Shown: positions 54,375 to 63,604 of the stretch, in pieces
Position numbering within the stretch: the stretch's first letter is position 1
Layout of the letters: every line of letters starts with the position of its first letter
Assembly (NCBI RefSeq): GCF_000832305.1
Contig: NZ_CP010536.1
Location: 3,348,001 to 3,412,000 of the forward strand
Direction of reading: 5' to 3'
Origin: Cupriavidus basilensis
Lineage (GTDB): Bacteria > Pseudomonadota > Gammaproteobacteria > Burkholderiales > Burkholderiaceae
DNA: 64,000 bases
Made by a program: the position numbers and the translations under genes
Notes under the pieces: model-generated
Database searches by the model: none
Told to the model about the DNA's origin: nothing
Seen by the model: the letters and a program-made list of their open reading frames with translations, nothing else

Positions 54375-55019
54375 CTATCCCGCGACGCCAGACTGCGCTA
54401 CCCGGCGCAGTTCCGCGAGCCGGTCGGGATCAAAAAAGGTGTTATCGAGGCCGCTGCTCTGAACAAACTCAAGATCGTATTTCTCGGTCGTGCCAACGAT
54501 CCGGCCCGGATTGCCCACGACGACGGAATGATCCGGGATCTCCCCGCGGACAACGCTGCCGGCGCCGATCACACAGCCCTTGCCTATTCGCGTGCCCGGC
54601 AGAATGATCGCGCCGCTCCCTACAAAAGTAAAGTCTCCGATCGCGACCGGCGCCTGGATGAAGCCCGTACGCTGAGGCGTCGGCGTGGAGATGAAATGCC
54701 TTCCCAGCAGCCGTATCGAGACATGGCTGCTGTGCGACAACACGGCGTTCAGCGAACTGATCTGTACCCCCTCGCCAATCTCCACACCGCCGCTGGCATC
54801 GATCAGGCAATGCGGGCCGATCCAGCAATGGTCCCCAATAACCAGATCGCGCTCGCTCAAAATCTTGGCACTGGAACTCACACGGGTGAAGCGCAGGAAC
54901 CGCCCTTCGCGACGCGAAAAGTAGCCATAGACCATGAACGGGCGCAACAGCATGCCCAGCAGATTCAGCACGGCCGAGATCGCATAACCGGCGGGAGAAA
55001 GGTAGAGTCTACGGAACAT
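54375..55019 (-). CDS. Hexapeptide-repeat acyltransferase
   Basis: A 214-residue protein with left-handed beta-helix repeats: [81 protein letters not shown]. The helix is interrupted by a loop with SHSSHVS, where the catalytic His may lie. The N-terminal 40 residues are hydrophobic and basic. It probably acetylates a sugar of the cluster B glycan. Confidence 0.85.
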   Translation of the reverse strand: MFRRLYLSPAGYAISAVLNLLGMLLRPFMVYGYFSRREGRFLRFTRVSSSAKILSERDLVIGDHCWIGPHCLIDASGGVEIGEGVQISSLNAVLSHSSHVSIRLLGRHFISTPTPQRTGFIQAPVAIGDFTFVGSGAIILPGTRIGKGCVIGAGSVVRGEIPDHSVVVGNPGRIVGTTEKYDLEFVQSSGLDNTFFDPDRLAELRRVAQSGVAG

Positions 55020-55028
55020 AGCCTGTCC

Positions 55029-56264
55029 TCAGCGCAGCGTTTCGGCAAAGCGCACGAATGCGTCGTGCTGCAAGTACTGGTCGAAGCGCGGCGCGAGCGA
55101 AGCGGAATTCGCCTTGCAGGTATCGAGCAGCGCGCGATCACCGGCAAGCGCTTCGATCGCTGCGGCGAGCGAATCCGCATCGCCCGGCACGTACTGCCGC
55201 CCGAGCTGATGGCTGGCGATCAGACGCTGGATCTCACGCTCCAGCGAATTAACGGTGGCAACGCCGGCCGCCAGATAGTCATAGAACTTGATAGGCATCG
55301 ACACCGTCGAATGCGCGAGGTACGTGCTCAGCCCGATATCGCAGTACTTGTACATCAGGTTGAGATCGTCAGGGTCCAGTCGCCCCAGGTAGACCACATT
55401 ACCACCTGGCTCGGCGCAGGCGGATTCGAGCAAGGGGCGTTGCGGCCCGTCGCCGGCGAAAAGGAACTTCACCGGCTTGCCGCGCAGCCGCTCCGAGCGC
55501 GCAGCCTTGAGAATCGACTCCATGTCATAGCCGGCGCCGAGCGTGCCTGCATAGATCACCCAGACTTCGCCAGGCTTCTTGTCGCCCAGCCCTAGCTTGC
55601 GGAGCACGCCGCCGTTCTCGTTCGCCATTGCCGCCCGCATGGCAGCAACATCCACGCCCCAGTACGAAACGGCGGACGGCACTGCGGGCGCCGAGCGCAC
55701 ACCGATGTCGCGGTAGTCCTCTGACACGCCCACGATTCCGTCGCATGCGCGAAGAATGGCCGCACGCCTGAGGTACAACGGCGCCAGCAGCACGCGGTCG
55801 AACGCTCTGAGCGGCTTCGGCAGGATCATGGCAAAGACCTCTGGCCAGATGTCGATGATGTCGGCGACCAACTTGGCCCCGATGCTGCGCGCCGTCTCTA
55901 CGATGTACTTGCCGTAGAAGATCGAGGGCTCGGCCAGGACGATCATATCGGCCTTGTCCTGGGGATTGGCTTGCACGCGTTGCGCGAGATTCCTTGCAAA
56001 GGTGCGTTCGCTGCGGATTCGCGCCACCGAGACGTGGCTACTGTACGGCGTGGTGGGCACGATCCGTACGTTGACACCCGTGTCCAGGCGCTGCTCGCTA
56101 TATCCCTCGCTGCGGAACTTCTTGGAGCGGTGCTCGAAATTCGAGAGCCACCAGGTCACCTCGTGACCGGCACGGGCGAATGCCTCGGCAAGCATCGAGC
56201 TGCGGTATTCGCGCCACGCTTCGCCCGGCAGGCTGCCATAGGGATTGACGATCCAGACTTTCAT
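55029..56264 (-). CDS. Glycosyltransferase family 4 protein (WbuB-like)
   Basis: A 411-residue GT-B enzyme: KVWIVNPYGSLPGEAWREYRSSMLAEAFARAGHEVTWWLSNFEHRSK at the N-terminus, DIIDIWPEVF, VIYAGTLGAGYDMESILKAA, FLFAGDGPQRPLLE and LSTYLAHSTVSMPIKFYDYLAAGVATVNSLEREI. The DIWPE and SMPIKFYDYLAAG motifs are shared with WbuB-type transferases acting on deoxy-amino sugars. It starts 4 bases before the polymerase stop. Confidence 0.88.
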   Translation of the reverse strand: MKVWIVNPYGSLPGEAWREYRSSMLAEAFARAGHEVTWWLSNFEHRSKKFRSEGYSEQRLDTGVNVRIVPTTPYSSHVSVARIRSERTFARNLAQRVQANPQDKADMIVLAEPSIFYGKYIVETARSIGAKLVADIIDIWPEVFAMILPKPLRAFDRVLLAPLYLRRAAILRACDGIVGVSEDYRDIGVRSAPAVPSAVSYWGVDVAAMRAAMANENGGVLRKLGLGDKKPGEVWVIYAGTLGAGYDMESILKAARSERLRGKPVKFLFAGDGPQRPLLESACAEPGGNVVYLGRLDPDDLNLMYKYCDIGLSTYLAHSTVSMPIKFYDYLAAGVATVNSLEREIQRLIASHQLGRQYVPGDADSLAAAIEALAGDRALLDTCKANSASLAPRFDQYLQHDAFVRFAETLR

Positions 56265-57469
56265 GATTGAACGTGTTTAGTCGACATCGACGTCGACACC
56301 GACGCCGCGCCTCGTGAGAGACCGATCACCACTATCAGATAGATAAAGGTCATCGGAAAATAATCCAATATTCTATTGACGAAGAAATTGAACAAGAATA
56401 TCAGCAGGCATCCCCGCAAGAACACAGCTTCTGCGGTACGCTGGCTCTTCGAGGAAAAATAGATCTTCAAGTTGACGAGCACAAAAAGCAGGGTCAGCGG
56501 TATGCCGAAGGAAGCCAGGTAACTGACGTACTGGCTGTCCGCAGCCCGGTATACCGTCGAGCCCATATGCCCCCACAACATGGAGGCGGGCTCCTCGACG
56601 TATCCTGCCAGGAGATTCAGGTGATCGGCGATCCGTCCGCCCGTAATCCCGGCCGTCACTTCATAGTCCACCAACCCAACGAAGTTCAGCACGGCGAGAA
56701 TCTTGTGAACCAGGAACGAGGGCTTTCCCTCGGCTTCCGCTTGCAGCACGAAGAAGCCTGCAGCGGCCAGTGCCGGCACGAAACACATGAGCAGGAAACC
56801 GAGTCTCTTGTTCTTTATCTCCACCAGCAGAACGATGCAGGCCATCGTCATCAGCGAGAAGACGGAATTGGTGGCCACTGCGCCAAGTGCCAACACCAGT
56901 TTCTCAGCAATCTCGGCCGGCCACCGGCGTGCAAAAGTATCGACGTAAAGATAGGAAATGCAGCAAAGCAAACCGAATGAGCTCGGATTGCCGACGCCGC
57001 CGGAAACAGCCCCTCCCGTCCACAGATCGATGCCGAGATAGCGCAGCACGAAACCCACAAGGCATTGCACCAGGATAATATTCTTGATCAGCTTAAGCGC
57101 CGACAGAATCCCCTGCTCGCTCATCCTTGCCGAGAACAGCACCGGCAGGAAAATCAGCGCATTGAGGAACAGCGCGGTTGGCTGGTCATAGCCGGCAGCC
57201 ACCGCCAAGCCATAGCTGATGCCGCACAGGGCCAGCACCGGCACTAGCAGAAGATCATCCTGATAGCGGTCGGAGACACGGAACGGCAATAGGCACAGCG
57301 TGAACAGGCTGAACGCGCACAGTTTGGCGATGGCAATAAACGCGGGGACATCATCTACGTCGCCATCCTTGAAGTTGGTGAAGTAGTACAGGTAGTAGAT
57401 CGAGAAGATGCCTACGATCGCGGCGGCCTGGACCCACTGTTGGAATCGGGGTTCGCGTGACGTGTTCAT
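56261..57469 (-). CDS. Putative O-antigen/polysaccharide polymerase (Wzy-like)
   Basis: A 402-residue integral membrane protein with about 10-12 hydrophobic segments and a large polar loop (about residues 265-320) holding GGRIADHLNLLAGYVEEPASMLWGHMGSTVYR. Wzy proteins share this topology with little sequence identity. ATG 57469 is chosen because AGAGG lies upstream and the acyltransferase stop overlaps it; the open frame extends 32 codons further. Lower GC than neighbours in places fits an O-antigen-type gene. Confidence rests on topology and context. Confidence 0.75.
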   Translation of the reverse strand: MNTSREPRFQQWVQAAAIVGIFSIYYLYYFTNFKDGDVDDVPAFIAIAKLCAFSLFTLCLLPFRVSDRYQDDLLLVPVLALCGISYGLAVAAGYDQPTALFLNALIFLPVLFSARMSEQGILSALKLIKNIILVQCLVGFVLRYLGIDLWTGGAVSGGVGNPSSFGLLCCISYLYVDTFARRWPAEIAEKLVLALGAVATNSVFSLMTMACIVLLVEIKNKRLGFLLMCFVPALAAAGFFVLQAEAEGKPSFLVHKILAVLNFVGLVDYEVTAGITGGRIADHLNLLAGYVEEPASMLWGHMGSTVYRAADSQYVSYLASFGIPLTLLFVLVNLKIYFSSKSQRTAEAVFLRGCLLIFLFNFFVNRILDYFPMTFIYLIVVIGLSRGAASVSTSMSTKHVQS

Positions 57470-58092
57470 GCCAGCCTCTTGGACTTCACGACTGCCGGTG
57501 CCCCGACTGCGATTGAATATTCCGGTAACGACCTGGTCACCACGGAGTTGGCCCCAACCACGCATCCACGTCCAATCCTCACTCCGGGCATGATCGCAAC
57601 ATTCACCCCGATCCAGCAGTCATCACCGATTTCAACCGGTTTATCTTCAAAACCGGCGGGACGCTCATGTGGCGGCAGTGCCGCATACCTCGCTTCCTGC
57701 TCGCGAATCGGCAGCTCTGGCCATGCGGCAAAGATATGCGCACCCGAGGAGATAAAAACATTCGGGGCGAAAATGCACCCGCGGCCGATCGTTATCGTTC
57801 CGTTCAGCGAGCAGCGCCGCTGAATGGTGGTGCCCTCGCCAATGAGGACACGGCCCTCCGACTCGATTTCGACGCCGTGCGATAGCCAGGTGCCACGCGC
57901 CATATCGAGTTGCCCCGCACCCCCAAGATTGACGATGACATCCCTGGAGATCTTTGTGCCCCGTCCGAGCTTGACCTGGGACAGCGACGACAGGAACGTG
58001 GCGCGCGGATCGACCCGCACGCCATCGCGCAGAAAGCGGATTGCCACCCACCAGCGCCACAGGAAGGATCTTCTCAATAATCTGGTCATCAT
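57466..58092 (-). CDS. Hexapeptide-repeat acetyltransferase (WcaF/CatB-like)
   Basis: A 208-residue beta-helix acyltransferase: VIVNLGGAGQLDMARGTWLSHGVEIESEGRVLIGEGTTIQRRCSLNGTITIGRGCIFAPNVFISSGAHIFA and VEIGDDCWIGVNVAIMPGVRIGRGCVVGANSVVTRSLPEYSIAVGAPA. SSGAHIF carries the likely catalytic His. It overlaps the Wzy gene by 4 bases and lies one base after the flippase stop (58094). Probably O-acetylates a glycan residue. Confidence 0.87.
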   Translation of the reverse strand: MMTRLLRRSFLWRWWVAIRFLRDGVRVDPRATFLSSLSQVKLGRGTKISRDVIVNLGGAGQLDMARGTWLSHGVEIESEGRVLIGEGTTIQRRCSLNGTITIGRGCIFAPNVFISSGAHIFAAWPELPIREQEARYAALPPHERPAGFEDKPVEIGDDCWIGVNVAIMPGVRIGRGCVVGANSVVTRSLPEYSIAVGAPAVVKSKRLA

Positions 58093-58093
58093 T

Positions 58094-59332
58094 TCATTTC
58101 CCCCCTACCCGCGCCGCGACAAAACCGAAGCAGAATGAGAGGACAGCAAGTGTCAAGGTGAGAATCGACAAGCGCATCAGCGGCGGCATCGCCGGATAAC
58201 AGTACGTCAAGGCCCACACCAGCAAGGAACCCAGCAGGACTGCGATCTGACAGGCGAACAGAATTCTTGTCTTCCCCGAAATCACAAAGTAGTTGGCCCA
58301 GAAATCGGAAGCGCGGAATGCCGCCGCTGCCAGGAATAGCGGAATGTAGGCAGACACACCCAGATACTGAGGGAAATAGGCCCCGATGCCCCAACGGATC
58401 ATCAAGTACCCCGGCACGGCAAGGATGCCCAGCACGAGCAGGAAGCCCAGCGAGGTCTTGCCGGTACGCTCCCGCACTGCCTGCGCGCCCTGATGGTAGA
58501 TTTGCGCCGCCAGGCTCGGGAACAGGTTCGCATTGACCGTGACCTGAAAGGTAGAGGCCATCGATAGCAGTGTCCAGGCGAAAGCAAATTCAGCAAACGC
58601 GGGCTTATCCAGTGCCCCCGCGGCAAGCCAGCGATCGGAGTTCTGCATCAGGAACGCCAGGATGACGCTGACAAACAGCGCTCCCGCCGCCCGCCATTCG
58701 GAGTGACGAAAATGACGCAGTGCCAACATCGGCAAACGGAAAGCTGCCCTCCCGTAACGCACGCCGGCGCGCATTGTCACGATACCGATCATGACGGCCG
58801 TAGCCAGGATTTCCGCGGCGAGGATCGCCTCCGCACTGCCAATCTTGACCGCGGTCAGAAGCCCCGCCACCGATACCACGCAACTGCGCGAGAACAGCGT
58901 CACCGAGAACTCGGTCTGCAACAGCCGGCTCTTGCTTTCAGTCGAGACAATGCCAAATAACTGATTGGTCAGCCCGTGCACCGCGGCCAGCGCAAGCAAG
59001 GCCCCCGCCCCACCAGCAAGCGACATGCCGGTCACGCTGAGCCCGAGCAGCGGCACCGCGCAAAGCACGGTAACCAGCGTCACCTCGCACATCATGATCA
59101 TGCCGCGCGTCACTCGCCTGGCTGCGAACAGGTACGGGAGATCGCGCTGCATCAGCAGATACAGCCCGAAGGCATTGACCATGGCAAGCGAAGCCGAGAT
59201 CAGAAGCCCGATGCTTAACGTCCCGAATTCGGGGACTGTCAGCAGCTTGGCGTAGGCAAGCATGCGGCCCATCATCAAGATGGCCGCAAAGCCGTTCAAG
59301 CAGGTTGTCCCGAGGTTTCTCTTGTAGCTCAT
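58094..59332 (-). CDS. Oligosaccharide flippase (Wzx-like)
   Basis: A 412-residue protein with about 12 hydrophobic segments. The N-terminus SYKRNLGTTCLNGFAAILMMGRMLAYAKLLTVPEFGTLSIGLL and the later FLMQNSDRWLAAGALDKPAFAEFAFAWTLLSMASTFQVTVNANLFPSLA fit MOP-superfamily exporters. It pairs with the Wzy-like gene at 56261 and makes cluster B a complete Wzx/Wzy-type set except for Wzz. It is not closely similar to the cluster A flippase by eye. Confidence 0.88.
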   Translation of the reverse strand: MSYKRNLGTTCLNGFAAILMMGRMLAYAKLLTVPEFGTLSIGLLISASLAMVNAFGLYLLMQRDLPYLFAARRVTRGMIMMCEVTLVTVLCAVPLLGLSVTGMSLAGGAGALLALAAVHGLTNQLFGIVSTESKSRLLQTEFSVTLFSRSCVVSVAGLLTAVKIGSAEAILAAEILATAVMIGIVTMRAGVRYGRAAFRLPMLALRHFRHSEWRAAGALFVSVILAFLMQNSDRWLAAGALDKPAFAEFAFAWTLLSMASTFQVTVNANLFPSLAAQIYHQGAQAVRERTGKTSLGFLLVLGILAVPGYLMIRWGIGAYFPQYLGVSAYIPLFLAAAAFRASDFWANYFVISGKTRILFACQIAVLLGSLLVWALTYCYPAMPPLMRLSILTLTLAVLSFCFGFVAARVGGK

Positions 59333-59417
59333 GGATGATCGCGGTTGTGCTTCCCTCCGCGAGTGACCATGGCCTTGCTCAGATCGGATGGGAGATGTCG
59401 CCTGAAATGCAGATTGG

Positions 59418-60353
59418 TTAAACCATCAAGCTCAGGTCCTGCTCACGGCGCTGGTCGTGCATCACGCCGTAATCGAACATGGCAAACTGCAGTTGCAGGA
59501 GCAATCTCGCTTGGTGAACCGGGGTGCGCCCCTTGTGGATGCACAGGGTATTCTCGGCAAAGCCAGTCCCCGCCTCCCCGCAAATTTCTTTGATCACGGT
59601 ACGGTCGTACGTCTGGTCGATTTCCGCATCCGTGTAGCGGCGTACCTTGAACTCATCGAAGCGCTGCGTCACCGGTGGCCGGCGATGCGAGCCTGCCACG
59701 GCGACGTGCGCGCCGTCGCCCGGCTCTACGTCCGTCAGGTAGAAGAAGAACTTAAAGAAACGGAAGCAATCGACGTCCCGGTGATAGAGATGGGCATGCT
59801 TGAATCGATCCTCCTCGCGCGCCTTCACGGGGAACGTCCACCACAGGTTGGAGCCGACAAATGCCGGCACCGAACCGATATAACGCGCGGCAATCCATTC
59901 CAGCAGCGGATCGTGGCGCAGCGCATCGATCGCGGCGCACTGTTGCTGCGTATTGAAGTACTGCGCAACCAGGATCGGCTTGCCCAGGACAGATTCCGCT
60001 GCCGCGCGCTGCTCGGCATGAAAGCCGTGAGCCGGATCCCGGTCGGCGAAACAGGCAGAACTGTCGGCAAACTGCCGAATCTGTGCCACCATTTCGGCCG
60101 GAATCTTCAATCCGAATGCAAGGCCATCGGCATCCAGGGTCCGCACAAACTGCTCTTTATCGATGCCCTTGAAGACGCTCTGCTCCAGGCGCGCCTCACG
60201 CTCGGCAAGAAAGCGCCGCAGGCCCGGGCCTTGCAACAGCCCGCGGGTACGGCTGACGGTATTGCGAGCGAAACCGAACCGGGCCGGCACACGCATTAAC
60301 GTGTAGCCAGGCTGGCTCATCAAGCTCTTGGTCAAGATTCGAATTCGACTCAT
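59418..60353 (-). CDS. PhyH-like Fe(II)/2-oxoglutarate dioxygenase
   Basis: A 311-residue protein. The iron site is H191-R-D193 in HLYHRDVDCFRFFKFFFYLTDVEPGDGAHVAVAGSH, with a distal His near 273 (CIHKGRTP) and a 2-oxoglutarate Arg near 283 (HQARLLLQLQF). This is the phytanoyl-CoA dioxygenase (PhyH) double-stranded beta-helix pattern. ATG 60353 has GGAGG 5 bases upstream. It is between the flippase and a capsule-type glycosyltransferase, so it may hydroxylate or oxidise a glycan sugar or lipid carrier; substrate not known. Confidence 0.82.
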   Translation of the reverse strand: MSRIRILTKSLMSQPGYTLMRVPARFGFARNTVSRTRGLLQGPGLRRFLAEREARLEQSVFKGIDKEQFVRTLDADGLAFGLKIPAEMVAQIRQFADSSACFADRDPAHGFHAEQRAAAESVLGKPILVAQYFNTQQQCAAIDALRHDPLLEWIAARYIGSVPAFVGSNLWWTFPVKAREEDRFKHAHLYHRDVDCFRFFKFFFYLTDVEPGDGAHVAVAGSHRRPPVTQRFDEFKVRRYTDAEIDQTYDRTVIKEICGEAGTGFAENTLCIHKGRTPVHQARLLLQLQFAMFDYGVMHDQRREQDLSLMV

Positions 60354-60388
60354 GGTGCCTCCACCTCTCGGACTCTTCTGGCCTTGCA

Positions 60389-61951
60389 TTATCTGTCGCC
60401 AATCGGCATGCGCTCCCGGATCGAGTCCAGGTAGCGGAACACGCCGCGCCGTTGCAACGGGCGGTACTTTTCCGGGATCGGCTTCTGCGCCTCCCGCAAC
60501 TCTTCCCAGCGCCTCTCGCGCAGCAGTGTCAGTACCCGATCTTCACCAGCGGCGTCGGATGCCACCTCGGCATCGTCCGCTTCCACACGGCGGGTAAGGA
60601 GCAACCGCTCGAGCCGGCTGGCATCAGGCGTGGGATTGTAAACATACTGCGTGGTCGTCCTGGCGCGAATGTCGCTCACATACTGGTTGAAGCGGAAATT
60701 GAACGTGTAGGCAAAGCGCAAGACCTGCCGTGCGATCTCGTCCGGGTTCTGCTTGCCGACCATGGACAGGTTGTCGGCATCTTCCGGGCCATACAGCCGG
60801 ATCTGGAAGCCGGCAGTCTGGTAGATCGACGTGCCTAGTGCAATCACCTGCTTGCCCAGGGCGCCAGCTTCGAAGGCGGCACTGCCGCCGTTGACCACCA
60901 CGGCGTCTGCCTGCGCGATCAGCCCCAGGGTGTTGGCACGCTCCCCGCTCCCGATGATATGCACGCCGCGACGGCGCGCCCACTCCGTGTACATGCGCTC
61001 GGCGAGACTGCCATCCCTGAGACCGATCGTCTCACCCCAGTTCGGGTGACAGCGCAGGATGCAGCTCGCCGGGTCGACATCGAGATGATCGAAGAGGAAG
61101 TCCAGGGCGGCGATCTGGTTGGGCCAGTTGGTCCGCCAGTCGGGATGGCCATCGAACTCGTTGAGGCTGCTGGGGGTGATCAGCAACTTCAGGCCATTGC
61201 TCTGCGCCGGCCAATCCAGGTCCTCCGCATTGCGATTGTAGGCCCGCCACTCGAGCGTGTTCGTGCGCAAGAACCGTGCAGCCAGCAGCGAGGCAACGGA
61301 CCGTGCCTGGGCCTCGGTGAGCGGCTTGTCCTTGTACTCTCCGACCACGCGCCCTACTTCGCCAAGCGCCAGGCAATTCTGATCAGGGATCAGCAACAAG
61401 CCATCGCCAAACCAGGTACGTTCCACCGAAATAAAAGGAATGCCCTTGGCCTTGGCTGCCTCCAGCAACGCACGCGGCCCCTCCATGCGACCATTGAAGC
61501 AGACAATGCCGTCCAGCCGGCGATCCTCGATCCAGCGGCAGGCAGCGGCGAACGCCTCGGCAGCACCCGTGGCAAGCCTCTGATGTAGCCCGCGGAACTC
61601 CTCGGTCTGCTTGTCGACCGGGCTCTCCGTGCGCAATATGGTGCAGGCACCGGAGAAACCCCACTGCTGCGCGGCATCCCCCGCTTGCGCAGCGCCAGCG
61701 GGATCGCGATAGCGACGCATGGAATCAACCGAGCCGGAGGCGAACGACCGCATGCCGCCCATCGTGCATTTCATGCACTCCTTGGCCGAACTCGAGTTAT
61801 CTCGCAATTCGCGGGTGTAGCACTCCGACAGCGCGCTGTCGCAGCTTAGGAAGAACACCTCGTGCCCACGGGACTTCATCATCGTCGAGAGGAAGTAGAC
61901 GTGTTCCACGTGTGGGCGATAGGCGTAGATGCTGGCGAAACCGAGACGCAT
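60389..61951 (-). CDS. Capsule-type glycosyltransferase-like protein
   Basis: A 520-residue protein. The C-terminal half has LKLLITPSSLNEFDGHPDW, LRCHPNWGETIG and VVVNGGSAAFEAGALGKQVIALGTSIYQTAG, which resemble GT-B capsule enzymes of the KpsS/sialyltransferase-like type. The N-terminal half has GFASIYAYRPHVEHVYFLSTMMKSRGHEVFFLSCD and a Cys cluster SECYTRELRDNSSSAKECMKCTMGG. The last 60 residues are a charged tail. Located between pseI and the dioxygenase, it is a candidate pseudaminic acid transferase; that is an inference from position. Confidence 0.7.
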   Translation of the reverse strand: MRLGFASIYAYRPHVEHVYFLSTMMKSRGHEVFFLSCDSALSECYTRELRDNSSSAKECMKCTMGGMRSFASGSVDSMRRYRDPAGAAQAGDAAQQWGFSGACTILRTESPVDKQTEEFRGLHQRLATGAAEAFAAACRWIEDRRLDGIVCFNGRMEGPRALLEAAKAKGIPFISVERTWFGDGLLLIPDQNCLALGEVGRVVGEYKDKPLTEAQARSVASLLAARFLRTNTLEWRAYNRNAEDLDWPAQSNGLKLLITPSSLNEFDGHPDWRTNWPNQIAALDFLFDHLDVDPASCILRCHPNWGETIGLRDGSLAERMYTEWARRRGVHIIGSGERANTLGLIAQADAVVVNGGSAAFEAGALGKQVIALGTSIYQTAGFQIRLYGPEDADNLSMVGKQNPDEIARQVLRFAYTFNFRFNQYVSDIRARTTTQYVYNPTPDASRLERLLLTRRVEADDAEVASDAAGEDRVLTLLRERRWEELREAQKPIPEKYRPLQRRGVFRYLDSIRERMPIGDR

Positions 61952-61988
61952 ATAGTAATAGTTATGGGGGCAAACGGGGCAAAGGGAC

Positions 61989-63038
61989 TCAGGCGAGCAG
62001 ATCCCACTCTAGTGGCGTACCGCGGCTCACGTCCTGCTTCACCGCCCGGCCGAGCACCTGGTCGAGGTGCTTGGGCGCCAGGCCAAAGCCCGGGCGGATC
62101 GCCCGTACGCTGGAGGCGTCCAGCACCTCGCCAGCCTTGAGGTCGCGCGTGATGTAGAGCGACCGGCGGAACACCAGGGACTTCTTCTCGGCGTCAGTCG
62201 GGCCATAGCTCACGCCGCCCAACCCCTGCCAGGCGCGGCGGGTTTCCACGACAAGCGCCTGGAATTCGGCGGGTTCGAGTGAGAAGGACGAATCCACGCC
62301 ACCGTCGGCGCGGTCCAGCGTGAAGTGCTTTTCGATCACGGTTGCGCCCATGGCGACGCTCGCTACCGATACGCCAAGGCCCATCGTATGGTCGGACAAA
62401 CCCACTTCGCAGCCGAACAGGTCACGCATGTGGGGAATCGTGCGGACATTGGTGTTTTCGGGAGAGGCTGGGTAGGTACTGGTGCACTTCAGAAGGATCA
62501 GGTCTTTGCACCCGGCCTCGCGCGCGGCGCGCACGCTCTGATCGAGTTCCGCGATGCTGGCCATGCCGATCGAGATGATCATCGGCTTGCCGGTACGCGC
62601 GACCTTCCGGATCAGCGGAATATCGGTGTTCTCAAACGACGCGATCTTGTAGACAGCTACGTCGAGCCCTTCCAGGAAATCGACAGCGCTGTCGTCGAAG
62701 GGCGTGCTAAAGGGGATCATGCCGTGCCCGCGCGCACGCTCGAAGATGGCTGCATGCCAATCCCAGGGGGTATGCGCCTCATCGTACAACTCGTACAGCG
62801 ACTTGCCCTTCCACAAGCTCTTCGGATCGGAAATGAAGAACTCCCGCTCGCGGATATCGAGCGTCATGGTGTCCGCGGTATAGGTCTGGATCTTCAGTGC
62901 GTGCGCGCCCGACGCTGCCGCGGCATCGACGATCTCCAGTGCGCGATCGAGCGACTGGTTGTGATTTCCGGACATCTCCGCGATCAGGAATGGCTCGTGC
63001 TCGCGGCCGACCAGGCGACCGCCAATATTGATCGTCAT
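61989..63038 (-). CDS. pseI: Pseudaminic acid synthase PseI
   Basis: A 349-residue NeuB-family enzyme condensing 6-deoxy-AltdiNAc with phosphoenolpyruvate. It has FLIAEMSGNHNQSLDRALEIVDAAAASGAHALKIQTYTADTMTLD, LYELYDEAHTPWDWHAAIFERA, YKIASFENTD, LLKCTSTYPASPE, VGLSDHTMG and IEKHFTLDR. The C-terminal SAF domain is SLYITRDLKAGEVLDASSVRAIRPGFGLAPKHLDQVLGR. The Q-T-Y-T-x-D-T and STYP patterns favour PseI over NeuB or LegI. ATG 63038 has GGAG 8 bases upstream. Confidence 0.92.
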   Translation of the reverse strand: MTINIGGRLVGREHEPFLIAEMSGNHNQSLDRALEIVDAAAASGAHALKIQTYTADTMTLDIREREFFISDPKSLWKGKSLYELYDEAHTPWDWHAAIFERARGHGMIPFSTPFDDSAVDFLEGLDVAVYKIASFENTDIPLIRKVARTGKPMIISIGMASIAELDQSVRAAREAGCKDLILLKCTSTYPASPENTNVRTIPHMRDLFGCEVGLSDHTMGLGVSVASVAMGATVIEKHFTLDRADGGVDSSFSLEPAEFQALVVETRRAWQGLGGVSYGPTDAEKKSLVFRRSLYITRDLKAGEVLDASSVRAIRPGFGLAPKHLDQVLGRAVKQDVSRGTPLEWDLLA

Positions 63039-63040
63039 TT

Positions 63041-63604
63041 CTATACTCCTTCGGGCGAGAAACACAGGTCGCGCAGCGCCTGCCGGTCACTCCCCCATTG
63101 ATTGCTGAATTTGGCCAGGCAGACAATGTCCTGGCGCTGGCCTTGTTTCAGGTAATGCTCGACCAACCGGCCCTCTTCGCGGAAGCCAAGCTTGCGATGC
63201 AAGGCCAGCGAGGCGTGATTGAAAGCAAAAGCCTCCGAACTCAGCTTATACATTCCGAGCGTGTCAAAGGCATGGGCCAGCGCCAGATAGCCCAGCGCAG
63301 AGCCAGTACCCTTGGGCAGGCCTTGCTCGCCGAGATAGAAGCCCCAGGTGCAACGCTGGTGCTCACGGCTGATGCCGGTGAGTGAGCTGAAACCAACTGG
63401 CACCCCGCGCAGTGCGAACACCGCAAACTGCGCACTTGGATGCTGCAACGCCGAAGCGAACCAGCGTTCATGCTCCTCAGGTGCAATCAAGTGGTCCGTG
63501 TACATATTGCTGCGCACGTGGTCGCTGTTGCGCCAGGCCAGCAGAATGTCCTTGTCGCCGGGGCGGATCGAACGCAACTCGCAGTCGTCAAATCTATGCA
63601 TCAC
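63041..63604 (-). CDS. pseH: UDP-4-amino-4,6-dideoxy-AltNAc N-acetyltransferase PseH
   Basis: A 187-residue GNAT protein: ELRSIRPGDKDILLAWRNSDHVRSNMYTDHLI at the N-terminus, WFASALQHPSAQFAVFALRGVPVGFSSLTGISREHQRCTWGFYLGEQ, then GTGSALGYLALAHAFDTLGMYKLSSEAFAFNHASLALHRKLGF. These match PseH, which acetylates the C4 amino group in the pseudaminic acid pathway. It lies between pseI and pseG, the expected partners; the pseG stop overlaps its start. Confidence 0.9.
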   Translation of the reverse strand: MMHRFDDCELRSIRPGDKDILLAWRNSDHVRSNMYTDHLIAPEEHERWFASALQHPSAQFAVFALRGVPVGFSSLTGISREHQRCTWGFYLGEQGLPKGTGSALGYLALAHAFDTLGMYKLSSEAFAFNHASLALHRKLGFREEGRLVEHYLKQGQRQDIVCLAKFSNQWGSDRQALRDLCFSPEGV

